Shown: in pieces, positions 36,397 to 44,988 of the stretch
How positions within the stretch are numbered: the first letter of the stretch is position 1
Layout: every line of letters starts with the position of its first letter
Assembly: GCA_024234395.1 (NCBI GenBank)
Contig: JACKOH010000002.1
Span: forward strand, 1,674,001-1,738,000
DNA: 64,000 nt
Direction: 5' to 3'
DNA from: Pseudomonadales bacterium
GTDB taxonomy: Bacteria; Pseudomonadota; Gammaproteobacteria; Pseudomonadales; Pseudohongiellaceae
The notes under the pieces: model-generated
The model's input: the letters and a program-made list of their open reading frames with translations, nothing else
What the model was told of the DNA's origin: nothing
Database searches by the model: none
Program-made: the position numbers and the translations under genes

Positions 36397-37443
36397 TCAG
36401 TTTCCGAATTCAGGGTCCAGAAGAATTTTCTGTACGCGCCAGGCTGAAATTTCGGCGGTGTACAACTCATTGGGATTTCGGCAATCCAGGCCGTGGATGG
36501 TCTGGAATTCACCGGCACCCTTTCCGGCGTGGCCGAATTTTCCCAGCACCGTGCCGTCGAGTTCCATCTTGTACACTTCGCCTGCTGTTTCCCACGAGGC
36601 GGCAGGATTGCTGTCGGAGTTGGAATTGGAAACGAACAGGTACTGATGAGGGCCCGGAGAGATGCAGATTTCCCAGGGAGCCCCGACGTTTTCGTACATG
36701 TCCAGCAGTTCCAGATCGCTGTTGTAGACCTTGACGCGCCGGTTGCCCCGGTCGCCTACATAGATATTGCCGAAGTCGTCGGACGCGATGGTATGGGGGG
36801 TGTTGAATTCGTCGATTTCGTCACCGCGTTCACCGAAGCCCACCTGAGTAATGTAGTGACCGTCGGGGCTGTATTTCACGACGCGGTGATTGAAATAACC
36901 GTCAGAGACAAAAATATTGCCTTCGGTATCCCAGGTCACATCCGTAGGCCGGGCGAACAGGTAGGGATTATCCGGACCCGGGCCACGGAAAGTCTCCAAT
37001 ACTCCGTCGGCTGCCGACGGCCGGTACCCGAGCACCATTTCAACACGTCCCTGGGGGTTGAACTTGATTACCTGGTTGGATCCTTCGTCCACTGCCCAGA
37101 TGTTGTCGTCCTTGTCGACACGGACTTTGTGGGCAAATTCGAAACCGTACAGGCCGACGCCGATTTCACGCACGTAATTGCCAAACTGATCGAATTCGAA
37201 AAGACGGGTATCGCCACTGCGGGTGTAGGTGAAAATATGGCCCTTGGAATTGGTGGCAATGCCAAGCACCTCGCCGAAATAGAGTCCTTCGGGAAGCTTG
37301 AAGAAACCTTCGACAGCGTGCATGGGAATGTCCCGTGCCGTGTCGCGTGCTTCGGCTGGGGCTTGCGCCGCACTCTGCTCTGCCACCAGGCCGAGACTGC
37401 ATGTCAGGGTGAGACTGATAACTAACTTCTTGTAATAAAACAT
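36397..37443 (-). CDS. Exported NHL/6-bladed beta-propeller protein 2
   Basis: 348 residues; ATG at 37443 with a GGAGA site 7 bases upstream and a signal peptide ending near QSAAQ. NHL strands: RPTDVTWDTEGNIFVSDGYFNHRVVKYSPDG, PHTIASDDFGNIYVGDRGNRRVKVY, EICISPGPHQYLFVSNSNSDSNP. Same family and length as the gene 59 bases downstream, which is a likely duplicate. They are probably cotranscribed with the zinc protease and amidohydrolase genes or share their regulation, but gaps of several hundred bases make one single operon uncertain. Confidence 0.8.
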   Translation of the reverse strand: MFYYKKLVISLTLTCSLGLVAEQSAAQAPAEARDTARDIPMHAVEGFFKLPEGLYFGEVLGIATNSKGHIFTYTRSGDTRLFEFDQFGNYVREIGVGLYGFEFAHKVRVDKDDNIWAVDEGSNQVIKFNPQGRVEMVLGYRPSAADGVLETFRGPGPDNPYLFARPTDVTWDTEGNIFVSDGYFNHRVVKYSPDGHYITQVGFGERGDEIDEFNTPHTIASDDFGNIYVGDRGNRRVKVYNSDLELLDMYENVGAPWEICISPGPHQYLFVSNSNSDSNPAASWETAGEVYKMELDGTVLGKFGHAGKGAGEFQTIHGLDCRNPNELYTAEISAWRVQKILLDPEFGN

Positions 37444-37548
37444 TATTATTCTCCAGCAAGGGGAGGAGGGGAAATCAGTTTCGGACTCGAAGCCGTTTAT
37501 GTCAAGCCGCCAGAGGGTTACGCGACAATTCGTAACAACATCCCAGAT

Positions 37549-37651
37549 AATTGGGGTCAGAGTAAAAAGTCAGCTGTTCGGCTGGGAGCGCGAAATTGAA
37601 AATGCTGAGGAGCCTGATGGCTGTATTGCTGACTTTTTACTTTACCCCATG
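37549..37651. repeat. REP-like palindrome family 1 (copy d)
   Basis: About 100 bases. Left arm GGGGTCAGAGTAAAAAGTCA, then GC; right arm GCTGACTTTTTACTTTACCCC in inverted orientation. It ends 21 bases before the DUF1499 stop codon region. Confidence 0.75.
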
Positions 37652-37672
37652 TTTTCTGTTTACTCCGGCTCC

Positions 37673-38467
37673 CTAGAGCAGGGCAAACAGATCGCGCAGC
37701 CGCTGCGCGTTTTTGCCGAAATCGCTGCCACCCACTCGGGAAAGTGAACGCGCATTCAAGACTGTTTCATTGCCCTCGCGGGTTATGTAGATCACCACGT
37801 CGTCCTTGAAGCGGAACCAGAAGGTGGTGTCGGTGGCTTCAATGCGGCCATCGGCCCGGTTTGCGTCCACCAGTTCCCAGCCCAGTTGCTGAACCGCCGA
37901 CACGGCTCTGTCAAAGACTTCGTCAGCCGCTTCGCTGAAGCGTTGCGGAACCATATCCGGGTAAGCTTCCCGGGTGAGTTCTGCCAGGCGCTGGGCAGTC
38001 ATATTGGGGCTGTCGCCGTAAACCATGCTGTTGGCTGCGTTGGCACGCAGCGGTGCAATGGCCACATATTCCGGAGGGTTGTCGGGCAGCGTGGTAATGT
38101 CGTGTATCGGTGGCGCGTCGGTAGTCCGATAGGCAGTGGGAACCGAGTAGGCCAGTCCTGCCGCAATGGTACTGATAAGGGCCAGGATGGTGAGTTTTCT
38201 GCTGTTACCGAGTTGCATGGCAAACAGGCCCACGGCGCCGGCGATGGTGGCCAACAGGCCAAATCCGGCGATCCACAGCGCAAAAGGAGAGGCGTTGCGC
38301 AGCAGGGTAAATCCCTGCCGGAAATCCCACATGCCCAGCCAGACGCCGATCGGTGCCAGCAGCGCCCAGAGGGCCAGCCCAGCCCCCAGAACAACTGCCA
38401 CGATACTGGCAATATTGATGATTTTACCGGCCTGCAGCCCGCCGCCAGTGGCCTGTGCTTGATTCAT
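37673..38467 (-). CDS. DUF1499 protein with transmembrane N-domain
   Basis: 264 residues. Three transmembrane helices at the N-terminus (IVAVVLGAGLALWALLAPIGVWLG; ALWIAGFGLLATIAGAVGLFAMQL; KLTILALISTIAAGLAYSV) are followed by a soluble DUF1499 domain with AAVEATDTTFWFRFKDDVVIYIT-type strands and VLNARSLSRVGGSDFGKNAQR at the end. The family is of unknown function and often membrane associated. The gene lies between two REP-like palindromes. Confidence 0.85.
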   Translation of the reverse strand: MNQAQATGGGLQAGKIINIASIVAVVLGAGLALWALLAPIGVWLGMWDFRQGFTLLRNASPFALWIAGFGLLATIAGAVGLFAMQLGNSRKLTILALISTIAAGLAYSVPTAYRTTDAPPIHDITTLPDNPPEYVAIAPLRANAANSMVYGDSPNMTAQRLAELTREAYPDMVPQRFSEAADEVFDRAVSAVQQLGWELVDANRADGRIEATDTTFWFRFKDDVVIYITREGNETVLNARSLSRVGGSDFGKNAQRLRDLFALL

Positions 38468-38576
38468 AGCGTGATACCCGTTGTAAGTTGTTGTTTTTGG
38501 CGGCTTCCCGAAACGCTACAAGCCAGCCCGGAGCGGTCATTATTGGCCCCCAGCAGGGAGATTGCAATCCCGGCAT

Positions 38577-38782
38577 AATTGGGATCAGGGTAAAAATACA
38601 GTAGTCTTGGCGAGTTGGTGCGAAGGTACTTTGCCACTGGTAATAGCCCGACATTTCGCAAAATCTTCATTGGCACACTGCCTCGAAGATTGAACGCGCT
38701 TGTACTCGGGGTCATCGGATCCCCCAATCAGCCACGGAAGCGTGCTTCCAGACCACTGTATTTTTACTCTGACCCCATTTAT
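38577..38782. repeat. MITE-like element of REP family 1 (copy e)
   Basis: About 205 bases bounded by inverted arms: left GGGATCAGGGTAAAAATACA then GTAGTC; right GACCACTGTATTTTTACTCT then GACCCCATTTA. The middle has no gene I can support. The right arm lies just upstream of the YebC/YeeN gene. Confidence 0.75.
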
Positions 38783-38839
38783 CCTATGCGGCGCTTTTTC
38801 GTGAACACCCTTAATTGACAAGCAGGACAGCAGAACAAC

Positions 38840-39571
38840 ATGGGACGAGCCTATCAGAACCGCAAAGAATCCATGGCCAAGACTGCCGAGGCCAAAACCC
38901 GCGTTTACAGCAAGTACGCGCGTGAGATTTACGTAGCCGCCAAGACTGGCGGCGTAGACCCGGCTGGAAACCTGACGCTGCGGGCGTTGATCGAGCGCGC
39001 CAAGAAAGACCAGGTGCCCACCCATGTTATTGAAAAGGCGCTGGACAAGGCATCCGGCACCGACGGCGAGGATTTTTCAGTCGCCCGTTATGAAGGCTTC
39101 GGTCCTTCCGGCAGCATGCTTATCGTGGAATGCCTGACCGACAATCCCAACCGTACCTACGGAGACGTGCGGCAGTGCTTCATGAAAACCAAGACCAAGA
39201 TCGGTACGCCGGGTAATGTCAGCCACCTGTTTGATCACTGCACCATTCTGAAGTTTCAGGCGGAAGACGAGGAGTCGGTCCTGGAAGCCCTGCTCAATGC
39301 CGACGTGGACGTAACCGATGTGGAATTTGAAGACGGCCAGGTCACTGTGTTCGCTCCGGATACCGAATATGGCAATGCCCGCCAGACCATCTGTGAAAAT
39401 TTTGGCAACGCTGATGGTGAGGTGGATTTCGAAGCAGACGTGATTCAGTTTCTGCCACAGGCATCGATTTCACTGGAAGGCGAAGATGTCGCAGTATTCG
39501 AGAAACTGGTGGACCTGCTGAACGAACTGGACGATGTGCAGAACGTGTACCACAACGTTGACAATGCCTGA
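38840..39571 (+). CDS. YebC/PmpR-family DNA-binding regulator, YeeN-like
   Basis: 243 residues with the YebC family pattern: AGNLTLRALIERAKKDQVPTHVIEKAL near residue 48, YEGFGPSGSMLIVECLTDNPNRT near residue 83, and an N-terminal MGRAYQNRKESMAKT. The shortened N-terminus resembles YeeN, the YebC paralogue. YebC proteins bind DNA or, as shown more recently, aid translation of proline-rich motifs; which applies here is unclear. Cytosolic. Flanked on both sides by REP-like palindromes. Confidence 0.88.
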   Translation: MGRAYQNRKESMAKTAEAKTRVYSKYAREIYVAAKTGGVDPAGNLTLRALIERAKKDQVPTHVIEKALDKASGTDGEDFSVARYEGFGPSGSMLIVECLTDNPNRTYGDVRQCFMKTKTKIGTPGNVSHLFDHCTILKFQAEDEESVLEALLNADVDVTDVEFEDGQVTVFAPDTEYGNARQTICENFGNADGEVDFEADVIQFLPQASISLEGEDVAVFEKLVDLLNELDDVQNVYHNVDNA

Positions 39572-39582
39572 TGGGCAGACTT

Positions 39583-39667
39583 AAACGGGGTCAGAGTAAA
39601 ATTACAGCAGTTCCCAAACTGTTGCTTCAGTGCCGTAGCGCTGTATTTTTACTCTGACCCTGTTAAT
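39583..39667. repeat. REP-like palindrome family 1 (copy f)
   Basis: 85 bases, a compact hairpin. Left arm AAACGGGGTCAGAGTAAAAT then TACAGC; right arm GCGCTGTATTTTTACTCTGA then CCCTGTTAA. It lies between the YebC/YeeN stop and the lipoprotein stop, so it could also act as a bidirectional 3' structure. Confidence 0.8.
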
Positions 39668-39681
39668 CACTGATCCCGTTT

Positions 39682-40152
39682 TCACAGGGTCAGGTGATAC
39701 TTCTGCGCCACCGACGCCTTCACGTAGCTGGCATCATACACTTCGCTGGTCGCCTGCCCCTCTCCATTCAGACACTGCACGCGGTTGCGCACGTTGCTGC
39801 GGCCGTCGCTGTTAGCGCTGGTGGCGATCACCGGGGTGACATTGCCGTAGCGTCCGCCAACGGCCACGGTCGGTGTGACTGAGCCGGTGTTGGAAGGAAA
39901 ACGTCGGCTTTGTTCCAGCACGGTAAAGCGGGTGAACTGGTGCGACAGGCACAGCTCGGCTGTACGTAACAGAACAAAATCGCGGGCCCGTTCTTCCTCC
40001 CGCTGGTAACTTTCAAAATAAACATCGAAGGTGTCTTCGCTGAGCTGGGTGTGGGAATAGCCCCGCGAACTGAAAATGTTGGCCTCTTTACTCTGGTAGG
40101 GGGTCGCACAGCCAACCACTACGACCGTTGCCAGTAAAACCACTGCTTTCAT
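39682..40152 (-). CDS. Lipoprotein, CC0125/CC1285-like
   Basis: 156 residues; ATG at 40152 with an AGGAG site 7 bases upstream. Lipobox VVVGCATP gives Cys near residue 15. The mature part (YSHTQLSEDTFDVYFES, RARDFVLLRTAELCLSHQF.RFTVL) matches the small CC0125/CC1285 lipoprotein family. Function unknown; anchored in the envelope. Confidence 0.7.
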   Translation of the reverse strand: MKAVVLLATVVVVGCATPYQSKEANIFSSRGYSHTQLSEDTFDVYFESYQREEERARDFVLLRTAELCLSHQFTRFTVLEQSRRFPSNTGSVTPTVAVGGRYGNVTPVIATSANSDGRSNVRNRVQCLNGEGQATSEVYDASYVKASVAQKYHLTL

Positions 40153-40230
40153 CTGACTGCTCCTGACTCAAGTGGGTCTGAATCAGTGTAGTCAGCTGAA
40201 AATGAACGGCTGCTGAACCAGCCGACATCA

Positions 40231-40400
40231 AGGGACACTCACAATTTAACAACTTAACTGTCGGGATCAGGGAAATTGATGTTAGTACCTTCCACCATGC
40301 CCAGGCCTTTCTTGATTCGTTGCGAAACTGCTTACTGCCTGCCATGCAACGCGCATTATGTTGTTAAGTTGTGAGTGTCCCCTCTATTCTGAGTGTCCCC
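40231..40400. repeat. REP-like palindrome family 2
   Basis: Inverted arms GGGACACTCACAATTTAACA then AC (from 40232) and its near-complement GTTGTTAAGTTGTGAGTGTC then CCC (40360-40383), about 100 bases apart. A tandem duplicate of GAGTGTCCCCTCTATT follows to about 40406. The sequence differs from family 1. The duplicated part runs into the apbE gene: the apbE TAG lies in its CTCTATTTC. Confidence 0.75.
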
Positions 40401-40401
40401 T

Positions 40402-41325
40402 CTATTTCATGCCTGATACTTGATCCGGAGTATCGAGCAGTGATCCGCCCCTGTTACCCTGGGTATCCATCCAGACATGGGGCAGGCCCAGTTCCCGCAG
40501 CCAGGTCTTGCCATCCTGCTCCTTTAACATTGCGATTGTCGACGCACTTCCCGCCACGACACAGAAGTCGCTCAACACACTGACAGCACTCAGGCAGGAC
40601 ACGGGCCATCCCGTGCGGGGATTGAGAACATGCCCGTAGCGACGACCATTGATAGTTACACATCGTGCGTAGTCGCCACTGCTGGCCAGGGCTCCTTTGA
40701 ATACATTCAATGAATAAAATGGACTGGAAGGCTGCTCCGGGTCACTGACAGCAACCTGCCAGGGCTCACCCTGGAAGTGGCAACCAACGACATTGATATC
40801 GCCACCCAGATTTACCAGGGCATGCTTCGTATTCTGTTCCCGGCATACTGCAGCTGCCCGATCCACGGCGAACTCCTTGACTACGCCACCAAGATCCAGT
40901 TCCATGCCTGCCAGGGGGAACCCCAGGGTAGTACCGTCCCATTCGACCTTTTCCAGGCCGATTCGCGAACGGAGTTCAGTGACGAGTGCCTGGTCAGGCA
41001 GCTGCGCAGATTTGAAGTTCCAGGCTCGACGTAATATGCCCGAAGTAATATCGAACAACCCTTCGCTCTGTTCGAAGCAGGCAATCGCATAGTCGATAAT
41101 GCCGGCAGTCTCCTTATCTACCCGCAAGGATCCTCCATGCTCCGCAATCCTGTTTATTTTGCTGAGTAAACTGTCGGCTCGGTACCTTGAAAATTTGGAT
41201 TCCAGGCGTGCGATTTCGGACGTTACCAGACGGGCGACACGCCCTGCCACAGCGTGATCAGGTGCATAAAGTTGCAGGCTGCAGGGAGTGCCCATGGCGG
41301 TGAAGGAGAAAGTATGGAGTTGCAT
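40402..41325 (-). CDS. apbE: FAD:protein FMN transferase
   Basis: 307 residues with the ApbE family signatures: MGTPCSLQLYAPD near residue 11, LESKFSRYRADSLLSKIN near residue 41, DITSGILRRAW near residue 95, MELDLGGVVKEFAVD near residue 145 and GALASSGDYARCVTING near residue 210. ApbE attaches FMN to Thr/Ser of partner proteins outside the cytoplasm. I see no lipobox or signal peptide at this N-terminus (MQLHTFSFTAMG), so export is not evident. It is the last gene of an operon with DUF4266, the DUF3570 fusion and two His-terminal proteins; ApbE co-occurs with DUF3570/DUF4266 elsewhere. Its stop codon lies in a family 2 repeat. Confidence 0.9.
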   Translation of the reverse strand: MQLHTFSFTAMGTPCSLQLYAPDHAVAGRVARLVTSEIARLESKFSRYRADSLLSKINRIAEHGGSLRVDKETAGIIDYAIACFEQSEGLFDITSGILRRAWNFKSAQLPDQALVTELRSRIGLEKVEWDGTTLGFPLAGMELDLGGVVKEFAVDRAAAVCREQNTKHALVNLGGDINVVGCHFQGEPWQVAVSDPEQPSSPFYSLNVFKGALASSGDYARCVTINGRRYGHVLNPRTGWPVSCLSAVSVLSDFCVVAGSASTIAMLKEQDGKTWLRELGLPHVWMDTQGNRGGSLLDTPDQVSGMK

Positions 41326-41351
41326 GTTTCAGCCTATCGAAATTCAGGCAA

Positions 41352-44072
41352 TCAAAAATGAAACTGCCAGTTCAGCGCAAGGCGATCCTCTGTTTCTCTC
41401 TGAAATCCATTCAACTCTTCATGTATCGGACGACTCCACTCCAGTCCCAGCTGATTTCCCTGTAGCCAACCCCGTGAGAAAGCGATGTTCAGTCCCATCC
41501 CGATATCCCAGTAATCACCACCTTGATTGTAAGGAAAATCCATGGGTCCGATGCGGGCATTATAGCGGTCGAAATCGCCCTGAATGGGCTGCAAACTGCG
41601 GTATGAGGTACGCAGGGTAGCACTCAGCCAGGGCGTCAGGTCAAAGCCGTTCCAGCCGGCCAGTTGCCAGCCATTTCCCAAACGGTAGCCGGATTCATTT
41701 TCGGACTCAAGTCGATAATCTGCCTGCCACTGGGCTCCCCAGTGCCATTGACCGGATTCGCCGCTATAGGTTAGCGAAGGCACCAGATCAAAGGTGCCGG
41801 AACCCAACTGCATGCCGAAATGAAACAGTCCTCCGTCGGCGCGAAAAGTCCGGCGTAGCTCAAGGTCAACCTGGCCGGTTGGAATCCGGACTCCGATGCC
41901 GGCCTGGAGATGGTGTTGCGGGCTGTCATAAAGCCCCACCAGCCCAACTACCAGGGTATCGCCCAATCCTCCGGTGGTGTGTCCTGACTCACCGATGTGT
42001 TCATGGGCTTCCAGTCGCGGCGGAGGCCGACCTTCCAGGTCCCGTAACTCCATGTCCATGTCGACAAACTGGGGCATAATCGAGAGAGTGAGCCAGTCGG
42101 TAGGGGCATACATGATGTCCAGCATGTGCATTTTCATGTTCATGTAGGTGGGGACCGATCGACAGCCGTCGGTACCGCGGCACCCGTTCAGCACAACCTC
42201 CGGGTCGCTTGCGGAGCTGTCGCCCGAAAGCAGGTCTCCGGCCTGCCTGACGAACTGAGTTCGGTAGCCAACCATCCATTGTCCGGCTTCATGCAGCCGA
42301 TGGCTGAAGCGAATACCCGCGGGCACGCGGCTTCGGTGATCACTGTTCGCGTGGTCCATGTGAGCCATACCGGCAGTGTTGTTCATGCTCCCGACCAGGC
42401 GGCGAGAGTTGGCGATCCCGAAATCCAGTCCCAAGGCGGCATTGAATGAGATAAAGTCAAAGTCAGCGAATTGAGAGTTAGGCCCTCCACCTGATCCCAG
42501 GTCCGCAGCTCGGTCGTAGTACTCCAAGCCAGCCTCGAAGCTTAGCCCATTTTTCCAGGAGCGTGACACGGTGATACCCGCGCTCAGTGAACCAAACGAT
42601 GACAGCCGATGATCGCTGCTGAAATGCCGGGGTAACAATGTCGGATTGAATTGTTGGATAAGGGGCCGGAGGTCCAGCTCAAATTGATCAATCAGCTCTC
42701 CTGCGGAATTATAAAAATTTCCCAGATTATCCCGAAAGTAGCGGACCTGTTCATTGACGGTATCAACCCAGACCTGCTGGCCCTGAGCATTGGTAGCAGT
42801 TTTTCTGAATGCCTGTTCTGAAACTAGGTAGTTTTCGTAAAATCCTGCCTTGCTCTGCGTATAGTAGCGAACCCTTGGTGAAAGTAGCCAGTCGAAGGCG
42901 ATAGATTGTGCCCACTCCAGTTCAAGGCTGCTTGTGTTGACGTCCCAGCTGTCATGGGAAGTTTCGATAGTGACATGCAGGGCAGCTTCTGGTACCTCAA
43001 AATAATGAATATACCTGATGCTCAATCCCAGTTGATCACGGTTGTCGGGGCGTTGTTCTGACAGCGCTCGCAGACTCGCGGGCACCGGATCCAATGCATT
43101 GGCTGGATGCACCGCCGGGTCTACGAAGAGTACTGATACAGCTTTGTATGGATTTTCAAGAAATCCGCTGTTGGCCGCCAGGCTCAATCTGAAATCCACC
43201 AGAGACTGTTGATCGATTACCTGGGTCAGTCCTGCGCCTAGTGACCAGCGGTGCATGTTGCCGGTCAGAACCTCAGAATCGCCACGCCGCGCAATGTCGT
43301 CTGCATAGGCACTACGCGTGAGGTAGGGAAGAATATCCGGATCCAGGATAGCTTCGGTCCGATTGGTGGAGTAACCGAGGCTGGTGCTTACGGTGGTCAG
43401 GTTATCGTTGAAACTTAGCTGGCTGCCGATGTTGCCATACAGGGATTCGTAATCATTTTCTATCGAGACACCAAATCCCACCGAGATTCTGTTGTTCCTC
43501 CATTCCTGACCTACGGTCGCTTCCAGTTGATCCCTGGATTCGGGTGATGCGGATGACAGGACCAACACATTGCGTGGGTCGACGGTCAGTGAACTCCCTT
43601 GTAAGGGATTGCGGTTCCGATCCAGAAACAGTTCAGTATTAAGAAAAGGCGAGGCTCCAGTTGTGATGACACCGCTTGAGGTGTTCTGTAGGATCGGTCG
43701 GTTTACATCGGCAGCAAGTGGCGCCGTGGCTACAGGCGTAGCGCCAGACCAGGTATCCTGCGTGTAGCTATAAGTGATAAACCTGCCAGCAGGAAGCTCT
43801 ACTCTTCCATCAAGATGTAATACCTCCACATTGAGCGCTTCTCTTCCGCTCTTAACATTAATCAGGTCACGCTGCCCTTCCTGATACTGAGAATATTGGA
43901 CGTTGATACCACTGCTGATCAGCTCGGCACCAAGGGCTCCCGGTGGAATCATGCCCGGGATAAGCAGGGCCACCGATGTCAGGGCCTGTAAGGCATGAGA
44001 AGCGGCTCTGGCGTTTTCCGATTGCTGAGCTGAATCCGTAGACGTTGAAAAGTTGTCGTTTGATTTTGACAT
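41352..44072 (-). CDS. DUF3570 protein fused to outer-membrane transporter-like domain
   Basis: I chose the ATG at 44072 (MSKSND, then RAASHALQALTSVALLIPGM as a signal-like stretch); a GTG at 44114 gives 14 more residues. The product is 906 residues. Residues to ~560 carry DUF3570 features: SGINVQYSQYQEGQRDLINV, ELPAGRFITYSYTQDTWSGATP, and barrel-like YYTQSKAGFYENYL and SSDHRLSSFGSLSAGI. The rest resembles metal-linked transporter-like barrels (YMNMKMHMLDIMYAPTDWLTL, MPQFVDMDMEL), rich in Met and His; it ends in a C-terminal strand with Phe. It should be an outer-membrane beta-barrel. Spacing to apbE is 26 bases. Confidence 0.8.
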   Translation of the reverse strand: MSKSNDNFSTSTDSAQQSENARAASHALQALTSVALLIPGMIPPGALGAELISSGINVQYSQYQEGQRDLINVKSGREALNVEVLHLDGRVELPAGRFITYSYTQDTWSGATPVATAPLAADVNRPILQNTSSGVITTGASPFLNTELFLDRNRNPLQGSSLTVDPRNVLVLSSASPESRDQLEATVGQEWRNNRISVGFGVSIENDYESLYGNIGSQLSFNDNLTTVSTSLGYSTNRTEAILDPDILPYLTRSAYADDIARRGDSEVLTGNMHRWSLGAGLTQVIDQQSLVDFRLSLAANSGFLENPYKAVSVLFVDPAVHPANALDPVPASLRALSEQRPDNRDQLGLSIRYIHYFEVPEAALHVTIETSHDSWDVNTSSLELEWAQSIAFDWLLSPRVRYYTQSKAGFYENYLVSEQAFRKTATNAQGQQVWVDTVNEQVRYFRDNLGNFYNSAGELIDQFELDLRPLIQQFNPTLLPRHFSSDHRLSSFGSLSAGITVSRSWKNGLSFEAGLEYYDRAADLGSGGGPNSQFADFDFISFNAALGLDFGIANSRRLVGSMNNTAGMAHMDHANSDHRSRVPAGIRFSHRLHEAGQWMVGYRTQFVRQAGDLLSGDSSASDPEVVLNGCRGTDGCRSVPTYMNMKMHMLDIMYAPTDWLTLSIMPQFVDMDMELRDLEGRPPPRLEAHEHIGESGHTTGGLGDTLVVGLVGLYDSPQHHLQAGIGVRIPTGQVDLELRRTFRADGGLFHFGMQLGSGTFDLVPSLTYSGESGQWHWGAQWQADYRLESENESGYRLGNGWQLAGWNGFDLTPWLSATLRTSYRSLQPIQGDFDRYNARIGPMDFPYNQGGDYWDIGMGLNIAFSRGWLQGNQLGLEWSRPIHEELNGFQRETEDRLALNWQFHF

Positions 44073-44221
44073 TAACGCACTTTGCCCGCTTTTTAGATGC
44101 TGGGTCTTGAACACTGGAAACCCGAATTTCCGCGCAGAAAGAAGTGCATGGTATTGATTCTATTGCGTGGTGTAACAATTATCGGCTATCGGCCAGGAAA
44201 ACCTCCAGGTCGACAAGCTGT

Positions 44222-44458
44222 TCAATAGCAGCCGCAACCGCCACCACCAGTGCCCTCAATACGGACTCCTGCCTCGCGGCTTTCGTAGGTGTGAGTCTGA
44301 AGCCGGGACTGAAGTGGATGGTGATCCAGAGCCATTTGCGGTTTTGCCAGCGTGCCACGCTGCCAGGGCTCCACATGGGTGCAGTTGGCCAGCAACATCG
44401 GTACCACTAATATTGATGTGATACCGATCAACCTACTTAATCTGGACCGCCGATTCAC
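44222..44458 (-). CDS. DUF4266 lipoprotein with Gly/Cys tail
   Basis: 78 residues from a GTG start, 9 bases after the stop of the preceding gene. The N-terminus has a hydrophobic stretch ITSILVVPMLLANC with lipobox LANC, so it is a lipoprotein. The mature part VEPWQRGTLAKPQMALDHHPL matches DUF4266; it ends with GTGGGGCGCY. Function unknown; the Gly-Cys tail looks like a redox or metal-binding site. It stands just upstream of the DUF3570 fusion, the usual genomic partner. Confidence 0.85.
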   Translation of the reverse strand: MNRRSRLSRLIGITSILVVPMLLANCTHVEPWQRGTLAKPQMALDHHPLQSRLQTHTYESREAGVRIEGTGGGGCGCY

Positions 44459-44467
44459 TGGGGCAAC

Positions 44468-44914
44468 TCAGTGATATTGATCGACAAGAATATCGGTCCC
44501 GGTGTGCAAATTATCCAGAGTCATACAGTGCCACTCGAGATCGAAGGTGTGGGAGCCGGCTTTGGTGTGATTAAGCATGAGAGTATAAACGCCGTTGCCC
44601 CCTTCGAGGAGAACGTAGGGAGTGTAATCTGCGTCACCAGGAGTTTGATCGGTGATGCTGATGGCCTGGGTTCCCTTCAGGATCTGCATGTTTAGGTAGA
44701 GGCCTTCCATCGGCAATGAGTTATCCCGAATTCGCGCAACAAGATACCCCGCATCTCCAGTACCGTCATTAAAGCAGGTGATACGGACCAGGGCGGTGAA
44801 GGTGTCGCTGTTGCCCTCCGGGTCAAAAACTGCCGTGCCACCATGACCATACACGCTGGGAACCGCCAGTGATAGAACCAGCGAGATGAAAGAAACGGTC
44901 ATTTGGAATTTCAT
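44468..44914 (-). CDS. Secreted protein with predicted N-terminal His
   Basis: The ATG at 44914 has a GGAG site 5 bases upstream and gives 148 residues. The signal peptide (SLVLSLAVPSVYG) is followed directly by HGGTAVFDPEG, so the mature protein should start with His. Two Cys (ITCFNDG and WHCMTL) could form a disulfide. No family recognised beyond a general similarity in its HGGTAV start to small copper-linked periplasmic proteins. Its operon partner upstream also starts with His after cleavage, which points to copper. Confidence 0.6.
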   Translation of the reverse strand: MKFQMTVSFISLVLSLAVPSVYGHGGTAVFDPEGNSDTFTALVRITCFNDGTGDAGYLVARIRDNSLPMEGLYLNMQILKGTQAISITDQTPGDADYTPYVLLEGGNGVYTLMLNHTKAGSHTFDLEWHCMTLDNLHTGTDILVDQYH

Positions 44915-44988
44915 AGCCACTCCTTGGGATTACAATTGAAACGTCGATGGCCTAGGGTAACCCGAGGCCGTCGAGTCTACACCACTTG

